DNA of 64,000 bases from contig NC_068570.1 of the NCBI RefSeq assembly GCF_025698545.1, forward strand, positions 5,642,001-5,706,000. The letters run 5' to 3'. The translations under genes were made by a program, and so were the position numbers. The DNA is from Gossypium raimondii (lineage: Eukaryota; Streptophyta; Magnoliopsida; Malvales; Malvaceae). The notes beneath the pieces were generated by a model that did not search any database, was not told the DNA's origin, and saw nothing but the letters and a program-made list of their open reading frames with translations. This document shows positions 25,802-38,065 of this stretch, piece by piece. How positions within the stretch are numbered: the stretch's first letter is position 1; each line of letters starts with the position of its first letter.

Positions 25802-26595
25802 GTTCAAACTCACGTTCTTCTGCATTGACAATAATACTAATATTATCTGAATGTTAAAATGATTACTTTTGTAACTGGTAAAAACAAGTCTGTGGCATAA
25901 TAACAATATGATTAGTGCGACTCGAATTGAGGTCACACCTGAAGCAGTAAACACCCTAACTATCAGATCAACACATGAAATTTAACACATCATATCATTT
26001 AAATGTATTATATCATATTTTAAATTAACATCACATCATTTAATTCACTAAACCCCATAAAATTATTAATTTTCAATTATTACAAAAATTATCATAATTT
26101 ACTTGATTTCTTAAAATATAAAAACCAAAATACATTCCTCACTATAATACACGAATCTATAAAGTACTTTTGCCACATGGAAAATGTAATCAGTTTGATA
26201 AAAGATTCACTTACTTTGTACTTATCTCATTATGGTTTGATGGGTTTATGTATTAAATGATTTTAAATAAAAGAGAATTTTACCTTTAATTAATTAATTA
26301 TTATTCTATTTATTTTATATTTTGATCATTATTTTCAATATTTTTAATTAAAAATTAATTAGTTATAAAATATTTTAATTATTATGAAATTAAATTACAA
26401 ATTTCATTATATTTTAATAATATGTTAAATATAATATATATTTTCAGTTATATACGTAAGTTTATTTTAAGTTAGAAGTACACTAAAAAATTGCAATTAC
26501 AAAAATGCATTTTAATAATTATAATCAAATTTAATTATAAAGCAAGATTGGATTTATAACTAGAATATCTCTATACCTAAATTAAAATAAATATA
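25802..26595. other. AT-rich intergenic DNA
   Basis: No gene, RNA or repeat boundary seen. Confidence 0.5.
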
Positions 26596-27230
26596 GGGTA
26601 AACTACAATAATAATCATCCAATTATGCTTTTGGTTTTATTTTGGTCACCTAGCTATTAATTTTTTCGATTTAGTCACTCAACTTTTTAGACTAAATATT
26701 TTAGTCACTCTTCCATTAGTTGCCGTTAGATGAGTGATGGAAAGTTGACATAGACTTTTTTTATTGGCCTAATAACAAATTTAGCCCTTCAATGTTTACA
26801 CATTTTATCAATTTAATCATAAATATAACGAATTCAACAAATTTAGCCCTCAATGTTTACAAAGTTTATTATTTTAGTTTGAATTTTAAAAGATCAATCA
26901 AATTATCCCTCACCATTTAGAAAAATTATCAATTTAGTTCTAATTTTTTAAAAAAAAAACAGAAAATTATTTGTAAACATTGTGGGTTAAATTTGTTGAA
27001 TTTTTTAGATTTAGGATGAAATTGATAGAGTATGTAATATTGGAGGGCTAAATTTGTTATTAGGCCCAAAAAAGCCCACATAAGCTTCTTGCCACTAATC
27101 TAACGACAATTAATGGGAGAGTGACTAAAATATTTAATTTCGAAAAAATGAGTGACTAAATCAAAAAATTAATAGTTAAGTGATAAAAAGAAACTAAAGA
27201 CATAGTTGAGTGACTATTTTATAGTTTTCC
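26596..27230. mobile_element. Hairpin (foldback) MITE, about 635 bp, Mutator-like
   Basis: The left arm from GGGTAAACTACAATAATA and the reverse complement of the right arm from GGAAAACTATAAAATAG stay alignable for roughly 280 bp each (both contain TTTAGTCACTC, TTAGTCACTCTNCCATTA and GCCTAATAACAAATTTAGCC), so the whole element can fold back. Flanks are ATAAATATA on the left and ATAAAATATA on the right, consistent with a 9-10 bp target duplication with one indel, as Mutator-type elements make. There is no coding capacity. Confidence 0.75.
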
Positions 27231-28499
27231 ATAAAATATAGAACCCCACACATGGGACATACACAAAATATATAGACTTAAAATCTGCAAATAATTTACT
27301 TTAAGACTTAAAATTCTTAAGGTTTTAACCTCTCCATTAAAATGAGGACCCTTTGAGATAAAAATCATTTTTTCTTTTATATTTTAATTTTTTCCATCAA
27401 AATCTTCTAAATAGTGACAACTAATTATTTTACATAAATATAACTTTATTAATTTATCTCAAGGTTAATACATAATAGAATTAAATATAAAATTAAAATA
27501 CTTCAGTTTAATTGAAATAAAAATAAAATATATTTAATTTTATGGCACATCAATATGTAATTAAATTTTTATTATTTTGTGTTAAAAATAAATAAATAAT
27601 ACATAGATAAATTATAACAATGACATAATTGTCTTTTTATTTAAAATTTGTTTTGTAAATAAATCTCAAATGGATTTATGAGATGTTTTTTAAACTTGAG
27701 GGGTTTAAACAGATATTTTCAAATCATAAGAGATAAGTGCATCTGTTTTGGTAGTAAACCAAGTTGTCGACCTCAAGTTTAGTTTTAATCTAAAATATTC
27801 TTATAACCTCTCCCTAATTTATAAATAAAAATATAATACTCGAATTCACATCTTCCTTAGTCGAGTTAGACTCAATTTACTCACTATCACTACATTTACT
27901 ATCTAAATATTTTTCCCATTTAATTAATAAATCAATGGGTAAGAAAGTATAAGTGCAGCATTTTCTTCTCCAAATCTGAACCGTGTGATGAAATGAATCA
28001 AACCCACACGGAAGACAACAGTTAAAAATAGCGAAGGCTAAGACTGAGACACTGGTTAGGCAGACACCCACAAAGATTCATTTAACAGACAAATTCAATT
28101 AAAGCCTCCATTAATGTTTCTTCTAAGGAAAGATGAAGCCCAGTTTCATTTCAAAAACTAAAATGAATAAAGTAATTTGATTTAAGGACCAAAAAGCAAG
28201 AAACAGGAACAGCTGAAAAAAGTTGGTCCTTGTGTTTGAGGCTAAACTCATCATCACATTCAGAAATCACATGCTGTTTATCTTTTGTTTAATACTTTAA
28301 TACTCCTTTTAAAAGGATGGTAATGTTCCCGTAATCAAAGTTTTGAATAACAGACAAAGCACTTTTCCAACTTTAAAACTTGAATTTAAGATTTTATTAT
28401 TCTTTCCATCTACCTTTATACTATATTAATTTGAACAAAAAACAAAACCCAAAGAAAAAAAAATTTTAAAAGCAAAGAAAAGGCCAAGAAAGAGAATAG
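27231..28499. other. AT-rich intergenic DNA upstream of the FPP gene
   Basis: No coding sequence. The last few hundred bases probably include the promoter of the downstream gene, but I see no motif strong enough to mark a TATA box. Confidence 0.5.
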
Positions 28500-29435
28500 A
28501 AATATAGATGCCTGCATTATCTAAAAGCTTGTTACTTGTTAGAGTACTGTTTTCTTTTAGCTGATTAGCTACTGACATTCCAGAGATTTTTCCTCCCAGA
28601 GTTTGTTTTAAGGTTTTAACACTGAGATTTTAAATCTGAATCCAACTTTGGGTTTTAATTTCTTTTCTGAATCCTAGTCAAAAGGTATTTGATTTGGGTC
28701 AGTTCAGCTGCTCTCATTCCTTCAAAATTTTCCTTTTGTTTTATTTTATTTGGTATTTTCAGTTGGTTGCATATCTGGGTTTTATTTAGTTTTTGCTGAA
28801 CTTTAAAGAACAGCTTTTTGAGCTTTTTTTAGCTTTGATTTGTACCTCAAGTTTGGGGACCTTTTTTTTATTGTTTGTTTTTTCCAGCTACTGTTACATT
28901 AATTATATTTTATTTTTCTTGGTAGTGTGGTTTTTAAAAGATTTGATAGAATTAGATGGGTAGTTCCAGTTTTGTGATTCAAGTAAGTGAGCTTTCTTTA
29001 GGGGACATTTCAAAGTACTATTGATGGTAATTAAAACTGCCGCAGTCTATAAAATTTAAAGAGCTTTTTGGGGGTTCTTTAAAAGTTCAATCAATTGTTG
29101 TTTAGGCTGGAGAGTGGAGACAGTTAGAGACAAGAGGGTTAGATTTGAAGCAAAGCTGAGAGAGAATAATAAACCCAGAAATGTTGTTGATTTTTTTTTT
29201 TTAATGTTTTAGATTGTTGAAATGTTTTGCTTTTTAAAGGTTTGCTCATATTCTTTAGGGAAATAGATTTTGTCCTAGGTTGTTCCTTCTTATCTTTATT
29301 TGAGAAGATTGATTTTCTGGTAACTATGTGGTGACATTTGAACAATGATTTGCTTCTTTTCCTTTTTTGTGTCTTTGTGTTTGCAGATGAACAGTCCTTG
29401 ATGAGCTGATTGCTGTTGGACTATTGGAGTTTGAT
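28500..29435 (+). promoter_or_regulatory. 5' leader of the FPP gene with a likely leader intron and two minimal uORFs
   Basis: A pyrimidine-rich stretch ending TTTGTGTTTGCAG at 29386 looks like a splice acceptor 50 bp before the start codon, so the leader is probably spliced. A candidate donor is CAAAAGGTATTTG near 28684. Just after the acceptor are two tiny upstream frames: ATG-AAC-AGT-CCT-TGA at 29387-29401 and, overlapping its stop, ATG-AGC-TGA at 29401-29409. Both end before the main ATG at 29436. They could reduce initiation at the main start. The positions are seen; the effect is inferred. Confidence 0.5.
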
Positions 29436-32400
29436 ATGGAAAAAAAGAGTTGGTTGTGGAAGAGGAAGTCTTCTGAGAGAAGTCCTGGTGAAACTGAAAG
29501 TTCCGGATCGATATCATCGCAGTCCGAGAGATTTTCAGATGATCAGGTAGTTGGATAATCTCATCCTTAATCATCATCAATTTTAGCTTATATACTTTTC
29601 TTTCTTCTTCTCATGGTTTAGTTACTAGATTCTTTAGCTATGCTCCCATTAATGTGAATTCTGGAGAGTTTCTGTTTGTATCATTCATGGTTAACTTTGT
29701 TTATATCATTCATATGAATCCATCTCTCTATTTCAACTGCCGGAAATTCCTTGATGACAGTTTTGACTTATGCTCCTTTTCCTTATAGCACTGAATTACA
29801 GTTCATATTTTTCAACATAGTTGTTTTCTATTTCTCTTGTCAAGTTGATATATCTATAGTAAGACATTAATGGGGGTAATGGGGTTATTTCATCTGATAA
29901 TCATGTTAGTTACCTATCAATTGCTTGAAGTTCTTGTGCCGTTACTTAGGCGAAAGAAGTAATATCAAGTAGAGGAAAGCATATTGGGAGGTTAAAGCTG
30001 CGTTTTAAGGCGCTTTTGGTGCAATGAGTGATGCTGCCATTAGGATTCAAGGGTACAAATTAAATGATCTTTTTGGGTAATGCATCTTTTAATCTGATAC
30101 CTTAAGCATATTGTCCAAAATGAAAAGTTACTAGTTTTAGTTGAACATGGTGAAAGTTGATATAAAGCAACCTGTATGATTATTCAGTAGGCATTTTTTA
30201 AAGCTACATGTCGCCTGTCGGTTGAAAGCATCTTGTGAAGCATGATAACAAGACAGGTAGAGACGATGTAGTTACGGTCTCATCTCCGGCTAAAGTTTCC
30301 ATGTTTCCATTTTGAGATGGTCTGAGCTGCTTCGCTCTCAAATTGCATTCTTGGAAAAATTATAACCCGATGTCTTCACCAAAGATATGCTTATTTCAAT
30401 CAGATGTAAATAGAAAATAGAATAAAGCTTAAAGCAGTTATATTTCGATGAGTTGAAATTGTGCTCGAGTTTTCTATTAAGGAGATAATTTTCTAATTTG
30501 AACCAGATCCAGTTGGTTTTCTCCAATTCAGATTGATTTTCATCTCTCTAATTTGTTGAATCAGGAGGCTTTCAAGGCATCATCACCTAATGATTGCACA
30601 AAATCACCTGAAGTGTCGTCAAAAGCTTCAGCCGTTCCTGAAGAAGTGAATGATAGCATTAGGAGTTTGACAGAGAAATTATCAGCTGCTCTAGTAAATG
30701 TTAGTGCCAAAGAGGACTTGGTGAAGCAACATGCCAAAGTTGCCGAAGAAGCTATTGCAGGTATTACTTTACAAGTTTGGGAACTTGTTCTACATGGTTC
30801 TTTTTCTTTTCCGTTCATCTTTGTTTTCTTGGTTATAGTCTACTTACTATAATCTAGTTATATTTTTTATTGAACTTCAGGTTGGGAAAAAGCTGAAAAT
30901 GAAGTAGTGGTATTAAAGCAAAAACTAGAGACTACAGTTCAGCAAAACTCAGCATTGGAAGACCGGGTGACTCATCTTGATGGAGCTCTCAAGGAATGTG
31001 TTAGGCAGTTAAGACAAGCAAGAGAGGAGCAGGAGCAGAAGATCAATGAAGCCGTCGCAAAGACTACCCGGGACTGGGAAACTACCCAATTTGAACTCGA
31101 AAGCCAGTTGCTTGAGCTCCAAAATAAAGCCGAATCTGTTAAGTCTGAGCCCCCTCCTCCCTTCAGTCCCGATCTTTTGCATAAGATTGAAGCTTTGAAG
31201 AAGGAAAATTCAGCCCTCAAGCTTGAGCTCTCATCTCAGTTAGAAGAGTTGCAAATCAGAACAATTGAAAGGGACTTAAGCACCCAAGCAGCTGAAACAG
31301 CTAGCAAACAACACTTAGAGAGCATAAAGAGGGCCACAAAGCTTGAAGCAGAATGCCGAAGACTCAAAGCCATAGGCTCTAAATCGTCCTTCACAAATGA
31401 CTGTAAATCCCCAGCTGCCTCCTCGATTTATGTTGAATCCTTCATGGGTAGTCAATCTGACAGCGGAGAACGGCTGCATGTGGTGGACACTGATACGCAA
31501 AAGATGAGTGGCTTGGAGGCAAACAAAGGAGAACCTAGTTGTTCCGACTCATGGGCGTCAGCCTTAATTGCTGAACTTGATCAATTCAAAAACGAAAAGG
31601 TCATCAACAGAAATGTCCCTAGTTCTTCTATTGAGATTGATCTCATGGATGATTTTCTTGAGATGGAGCAACTTGCTGCATTACCTGATACCAAGAATGA
31701 AAATCAATGTCTTGAATCAAAAGCTACTGTCAAACAATCCAATGATGGTGATAGCTCTTTGAAGGCTGAGCTTGAAGCCATGATTCTTCGAACAACAGAA
31801 CTTGAAGAAAAGTTGGAGAAGATAGAAGCCGAGAAAGCTGAACTAGAAATTGCTCTTGCCAAAAGTAAAGAAAGTCTAGAAGCATCGGAACTAGAGTTGA
31901 GGGACAGTGAATTAAAATTGGAGGAGTTGCAAAGAGAGCTCAGCAAGGCAAATGAAGCAAAGCAACATCTCGAGTCTCAACTCAGTATCATGGAAACAGA
32001 TGCAGAGACAATGTCAGCAAAGATTGACGCATTAGGAGCAGAAATTGAAAAGGAAAGGGCACTGTCAGTGCAAATTTCAGCTGATGCAAATGAGTCAAAG
32101 CAACTTCTTGAGTCTCAACTTGTTAGCATTGAAGCAGAGGCTCGGATGATGTCTGCAAAGGTTGGTTCATTGGAAACAGAAGTTGAAAAGGAAAAGGCAT
32201 TGTCAGCACAGATTACAGTGAAGTGTCAAGAATTGGAAGAAGAGCTTTCAAGAACGAGACAGGAAGCTGAGCTCCAGCAAACTGCAAACTCGAACGTTGA
32301 AGTGAAGATAAAACAGGTAACTCTTCAGCCTTCATGCATTGATGAAATTACACTAGCATAAGACATCTCTATGCAATTATCGAATTTATTAGTGTTAAAG

Positions 32401-32848
32401 TTATGGTATGTTGCATCTTTCTGATAGTCATGAGACCCAATGGCAGGAGGATTTGGCCGTTGCTGCTGGAAAACTTGCTGAGTGTCAAAAAACAATAGCA
32501 TCTTTAGGGCAGCAACTGAAATCTCTTGCGACACTTGAAGACTTTTTAATCGACACCACGAGCATACCGGAGTTCTCTAGAGGAGTGTCGTTGATTACGA
32601 AATCTAGTGAACCTTGGAAGTTACATTCTAATGAAACATATTCACCCAAAGCAGATCCAGAGTCAAAAAGAGTTGGTGGTGACGATTCTAGCCCTCAAGG
32701 AAATAAGAATGATGGAAATGGCAACACACCACCATCTTCATCCTCGTCTTCAATTGTGTCATCAACTCATGCCAGTTCAGAGAAGAACCGAAATGGTTTC
32801 GCAAAATTTTTCACTCGGAGTAAGAATGGGATCCAAATAGAAATTTAA
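29436..32848 (+). CDS. FPP: Filament-like plant protein (FPP family, DUF869)
   Basis: Four coding exons fit GT-AG rules and keep phase: 29436-29546, 30565-30760, 30881-32316, 32447-32848, giving 714 residues and a TAA stop. The N-terminus [15 protein letters not shown] followed by the [15 protein letters not shown] motif is the conserved start of filament-like plant proteins (PF05911), which decides the start codon. Residues about 55-240 and 385-590 are long coiled coil rich in Glu, Lys, Leu and Ala, with internally similar segments ([20 protein letters not shown] and [20 protein letters not shown]). About residues 585-630 hold the C-terminal motif [20 protein letters not shown], then a Ser-rich tail ending [18 protein letters not shown]. 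Family members are cytoskeleton-associated coiled-coil proteins; Arabidopsis relatives bind the WPP-domain protein MAF1 at the nuclear rim and companions of cellulose synthesis or microtubules. The length is within the family range. The specific role here is not deducible. All frames are intact, so it is very likely functional. Confidence 0.93.
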
Positions 32849-33330
32849 GAGATATAGATTAGTGTAAAAACAAAGAAATTATTTGTCATTTGAAAAGGTA
32901 GTGGTTAAACACTGTTTAATCACCGTTAACTAGTTCACCTTTAGGTTGTCTCATGTATACATGAATGGTTGTCTGGATTCTGGATACAGAAGTTTGAAGT
33001 TGAGAACCTTAATTGCCAGTACCTGGGGCTATAGTTTCTCCATCTTTTGAAGAAAAATACAGCAACTTCCTTCAAGTTATTAAGAAGTTATTTTGTTGTG
33101 TTTGATCATCTAATCCATTTTAATCACTGTGGTTGGTTTCTTGGGAAAAAAGGGAAGAACTTAATATTGTTGGTTTTGCTGCAGTGCTTTGTTTATGAAG
33201 GCTTGCAAATGAAGTTTATGTCTGGCCTGCATGGTTAAATATAATTTGATATGGATTCTGTTGTACCATTGGATTCTGTTTTTTCATTGGATTCTAAATT
33301 TCCCAAAGCAGGAATATTAAATGTTCATTG
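32849..33330 (+). other. 3' UTR of the FPP gene
   Basis: Downstream of the TAA stop the sequence is non-coding and T-rich. AATAAG/AATAAATG-type words near 33338-33350 could serve as polyadenylation signals. Confidence 0.4.
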
Positions 33331-35443
33331 TTCTTGGAATAAGTAATAAATGATCCCTCAAAAAAAGTATGTAATTAAAGAGCACATGTTTCTTTAATCA
33401 TTCTTATGAATTCAAGTGTGGAGACTCTAGTTTCTAGGTGACATTGGATGAAGCAATTGACCAATTGATGGAGTCGGTAGGTCTAATTGAACCCATAAAT
33501 TTGCTAAAACAACCCAATTTGGACGTTAGGTCCTAAGTTACATATTTGAACAAAGACTGCTGCTTGAAGTGAGTATTCGATTTTAGGTTATATTTATGTA
33601 TATTTGGAGAAGATAGAATGTAAGACTATTTTTAATAATAAGATTATATATTATATTATTTAGGTAAGTTATATTATTTTGTTTGGTTTATTTGGTTAAA
33701 ACGTAAAATTTTATTGTTTAATTTATAGAATATACTATTATCTAAATTATATTTTATTAAATTATCCTCATTATAATTTTTTTCTTACAAGTTTAGTTCT
33801 TTAACTTGTAGTTCTTTAACCTTAGTCAAAAGATATTGATACGAAACTAAATAGAGCTCTTCCATTGGATTCCTTATATTCTCATTTTTTATTATAGAAA
33901 CTTAAATCTCATTATGTATCTATTCCTATATATATTATTATAGAAATGGAAAAATCGCATAAAATGCAACTGGAGTGGTAGAGTCAAAGTCGAAAAGAGG
34001 ATCCTTTACTTCTTTCTCTCATGAGACTTTCATCCCGCACGGCTCCTAAATGATAAAAGTAAAAAACTTATCTTCTTTCTTCTTTTTTTGGTTAACTTCC
34101 TCGCGTATGTATAATATCAAATTCATTTGATTTCTAAAACAGATTACTAATCTTTAACTTTTCGAGTAATCCTTCATCAGCTTTATGGGTTGTCTCAGGC
34201 CTTACAATTCACCTTTATCTAAGTTCAAGTTGATTATGTTTCGCCTCTTACTTGGAGAAAGATGATCAAACAATTCCCAATCATTTTATATAATTCACAA
34301 AAAGAAACTCCAGATATTTGATATCTTTCTCTTTGGATGAGATCTCAATTCCAACGATGATTTTATTAGATATCTTACAACTAACTTGCTTAATATACTA
34401 TTTATATTAAATATGATAACCAATAGTTTTATCTATTTTGTTAATATATTAAGTTGAAATATTATAATAAATTAAGAAAAATATATACATAATATGTTTA
34501 CTTAATATATATAAGAAAAAGGTAATACAATGAAGAGATGAAATTAACCAAAATTATAAAAGGAAGGGTAAAATATCATAATGTGAAGAATACCATTGGA
34601 ATGGTAAATTATTTAAGAAAGAGGCAGCATAGAGGTTACCCCTATATTTTGAAATCTTGATATTATTGGGAATGTAATATTACTCTTGAGAGACACATTA
34701 CTAGATAGATTAGTTTGGCTTATTTGTCTAGTACGAGAGATTCGATGTTTGGTTGTCAAAATGTAATATTATTTAAAAGCATATTTTATTAAATTGTTCC
34801 TGTTATATATAGATTTTACTTTTTAACAAGTTTGATTCTTTTAAATTGATTTAAATAATAAAAGCAAAAGATAAAATTGTTTAAAATTTTAAATTTTGAC
34901 ACTGTTGTGAATGCGAGATTACCACGTCATGCTAATGTTTGAAATTCGAACATGAAAATCACATTATGGAATGTTATATTTATACCAACAATGATCTTTG
35001 CGAACTAGACGTGAAAATATTATGTAAGAACATAAAATTGCCTCTCAAAAATTGAAGATGATTGAACTAAATGACTCTCAATAAGTAGAATCTTATATTT
35101 TCGGTGGTGATTTAAGATGATGGAATAACAATGTTTTATTTGGATTTTGAAGATTATTTTGAGTTAAGAATATCATATTGCCGCCCGTATTAAAATGTGG
35201 TAATATAGGGATAATCTCGTTACCACATCTGTAAGATTTAGGATGGAATATTGATTTTATGAAAAATTTACCCTTCTTTATAAATTTAATTTAATTGAAT
35301 AAGCCTTATTTGTCCTAAGGATTAGCTTCACTTATGTTAATATCTAAATATCTGGATATTACCTTCAATTTGTACAAAACATTACTTAAAGACTTCACAT
35401 TTTAATGGGTATATTTTACATTTGAATTAAAAGGTATAATAAT
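33331..35443. other. AT-rich intergenic DNA
   Basis: No gene or definable repeat seen over about 2.1 kb. Confidence 0.5.
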
Positions 35444-35832
35444 AAATTTACCCTTAACATTTATTCTTTTTGTCACTCTGATTCTCAACCTTAAATTTTA
35501 ATTAAATTGCTTTCTTTTAGACGGAAAAGTTAATCAGACAATTAAAAATTTAACGACACGGATGTAGTCACTCTCGTAGCATACTATGTATACTTCGTAA
35601 AAATAATAAAAATTCAACAAGTTACAAAAATGTTCAAAAAAGTTTTAGAACAATTATCCATGCAGATAGCCACGTAGGCTATCACATTTGTGCTATTAAA
35701 ATTATAACAATTCAATCGACTTTTCCGTCTAAAAAGAGAACGATTTGACTAAAAATTAAAAGTTGAGGGTTAAAGTGATAAAAAATAGACCAAATTAAGT
35801 GATAAAATGGGTAAAGGTTAGGGGCTAAATTT
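35444..35832. mobile_element. Hairpin MITE, about 389 bp
   Basis: The left end AAATTTACCCTTAACATTTA resembles the reverse complement of the right end (AAATTTAGCCCCTAACCTTT). The two arms run inwards with TTTTTGTCACTCTGATTCTCAACC against TTTATCACTTTAACCCTCAAC, and both reach the word TTTTAGACGGAAAAGT (left near 35515, right reversed near 35720). The target duplication is not resolved. There is no coding capacity. Confidence 0.6.
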
Positions 35833-36469
35833 GTTTCGATGCCAATTAAAAATGCATATACTTATTATGTTTTTTAATTTTATAAGAAGAATTATTATTT
35901 AAAAAGATTTTGAGAGATAAATGTTATTTTACTAATTTTATTGCAATTATAAAATTCATCGACGACATGATAATAATGTCAAATTGTTTGACTTCGCTAA
36001 CAAGAACAACTGAATAGAATGTGGGTGATTTTATGTTTTCTTAATTAAATAATAAAATTTTACATTCTAACCATGATAATGTATTGAATAATCTTATATT
36101 TTGCAAATCAAACTCCATAGGCAAAAAGAATGTTAGTGTTATGTTCTAATTTGTTTTTGCAAGTGAAGCTTACTCCATCAGTTCCTTCCACTGATGGTGG
36201 ATTTTTGTTGTTCTATTATAGAGATTGGATTAAGAAAAAAGAATAAAATAATATCAAATGTCAACAACGTTATTAACATTTATTATATATTTTAAAAGTT
36301 TTTATGATTTTGTACATGAAATGTTTTATTTGGAATTAGATTGCAAATATCAAACGTTTATTATATTATATTTTAATCTTATTTAATTCCTTTTAATAGT
36401 ATTGGAGCTAAATTTTAAAATTTTGTTTTATTAATTATTAAAATTTATATGAATCACTGTAATCGATAC
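35833..36469. other. AT-rich intergenic DNA upstream of the tRNA gene
   Basis: No gene seen. Confidence 0.5.
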
Positions 36470-36541
36470 GGTTCTATGGTGTAGTGGTTAGCACTCTGGA
36501 CTTTGAATCCAGCGACCTGGGTTCGACTCCCGGTAGGACCT
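36470..36541 (+). tRNA. tRNA-Gln (anticodon TTG)
   Basis: A 72-nt cloverleaf with no intron. The acceptor stem GGTTCTA pairs with TAGGACC. The D-arm contains the A-box-like TGGTGTAGTGGTTAGCAC. The anticodon stem-loop CTGGACTTTGAATCCAG places TTG in the loop, reading CAA glutamine codons. The T-arm CTGGGTTCGACTCCCGG holds the B-box GGTTCGACTCC. A run of T residues starts at 36541 directly after the acceptor stem and serves as the RNA polymerase III terminator. CCA is not encoded, as usual for nuclear genes. It stands alone, with no other tRNA gene in the window. Confidence 0.96.
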
Positions 36542-36545
36542 TTTT
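36541..36545 (+). terminator. Pol III terminator of tRNA-Gln
   Basis: A run of five T immediately follows the acceptor stem. Confidence 0.8.
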
Positions 36546-37029
36546 GCTCTTAGAAAAGAGAATCTCAAAATCATAATTTTTTGAATAAGCACTTCCCATC
36601 TTACTTTGAGATAAAGGTTCAATCGAAGTGTTGAAGCTTGCAACATCAAAGGAATCTGCTAGGATTACATTTTGTAATGTAAGAAACCAAAGAAAACCTC
36701 AGAAGTTGTATTTTTGCTAAGGAACGAAAAATAACTGGAAACTGAACTAAAACCAGGACCAAGGAAATAACAAACACCAACACATCCGAGGTGGCAAGAA
36801 GCCCCACAGGAACAAAGATGTGTCTCAAGCCAAGAGCGCTCATATTGGCACTTGCATTCGCTGCTGAAAATTAAGCTTAGTGTTACCTTAATAATTTAAA
36901 CATGTTTGTTGATTTATTAGTCTTTGGGTAGCTTTCATTTCAACCTTAGAAAATATTCTTCTTTGTTTGCTTGAGTGATATGGGTACTTGATTTTATGGC
37001 TTCATTAAGATATTGGTGCAGTTTCAGGG

Positions 37030-37470
37030 CGTTAGATGGGGCTTTGGGGTGTTTGCTGTGTTAGGAGGATAAGAACAGCCCGTGGGGCAGCCCTTTTTAT
37101 GTGAAGGATCCACGGTCTCAAATCCCACAATTTAGAAGGAAGGCCTTTTAGATATATACCAGGCATTGGAAGTGGCCAGATATGATATTCAGCACTGTGA
37201 TTGGTGGGCTGGACAAGATTTGCTCGCAATCATGCTTCTTCATGAAAAGGTTAAAAGGCCTTTTTCAATCTCGATGTTTATCTTTACCTATTAATCTTTT
37301 GGGAAGCTTTTCTTTGCATTAGCTTGTTGGATATGGTTGTAGGCAGTGGAAGCGTTGAATCCTTTGGCTCGTGAATTCAAGTCTATGGGCACCATGAAGA
37401 AGGAGCTCACAGAATTGCAAGGAGAACTTGCACAAGCTCACATACAGGTAGCCAAAATTAGAGGTTAATG
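37030..37470 (+). pseudogene. Unrecognised gene fragment with two exon-like pieces
   Basis: Two stretches look like plant exons. Around 37140-37250 the plus strand reads IYQALEVARYDIQHCDWW then AGQDLLAIMLLHEK before a GT at 37250. After an AT-rich gap ending in GTTGTAG, the sequence at 37345-37447 reads AVEALNPLAREFKSM then GTMKKELTELQGELAQAHIQ and meets a GTAGCC donor-like site. The second piece is strongly heptad-like (coiled coil). Upstream of 37120 the frame has stops and no start is visible, and no continuation is found downstream. I do not recognise the family. It may be a gene relic or a transposon-carried fragment. Confidence 0.4.
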
Positions 37471-37987
37471 GAACTGCGAGGTAGATAAACTGTTATTCTT
37501 ATAGTTTCTACTAGGAGATGCAAGCAACAACAAGGATTACAGAAAAATCCAATGATTCTGGGTCAGACTTGAATTAATTACCATAAGTATCATAATAATG
37601 ATAATAGTAAAAAAAGAATAATCACAATACGTTCCGATTCAAATTGATTGCTTCGAGACATGGGTTATTTTTTGTGGAAACAATGGCAAATCCAGGATGT
37701 GTCCAGAACACCTGTGCACATAGAGCATGTCCTCTGCACCTTGGTTCAGTGAACGAAGGTCATATCCAATGTACCTACCATCATTAGTAAGATTTGAAGA
37801 AGTTTAAAGCCACTCGGTATCGTATTTTTCTGAAAAGGAAAGACATATACTGATGAATGGTTTACACACTAGATATGCTTTCACTGATATCCAGTCCATC
37901 AATGTGTTTAACCAGTTGTAGAATATATATGTCAGAGTAGGATACACATGAGATGGAAAATATTTAAAACTGCCATCTACAATTTCA

Positions 37988-38065
37988 TTGCTTCTTTTAT
38001 TTCAGTGTTAAAACAGAGTATCTTCCTTGCTTCTTTTATTTCAGTGTTAAAATAGAGTATCTTCC
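37988..38065 (+). repeat. 39-bp tandem duplication
   Basis: The unit starting TTGCTTCTTTTATTTCAGTG occurs at 37988 and 38027, identical but for one base (AAAACAGAG against AAAATAGAG). Confidence 0.85.

Noticed and set aside
30972-31946. Long open frames antisense to the FPP coiled-coil exon
   Set aside because: They mirror the Glu/Lys/Leu-rich codon pattern of the sense strand and match no protein motif I know.
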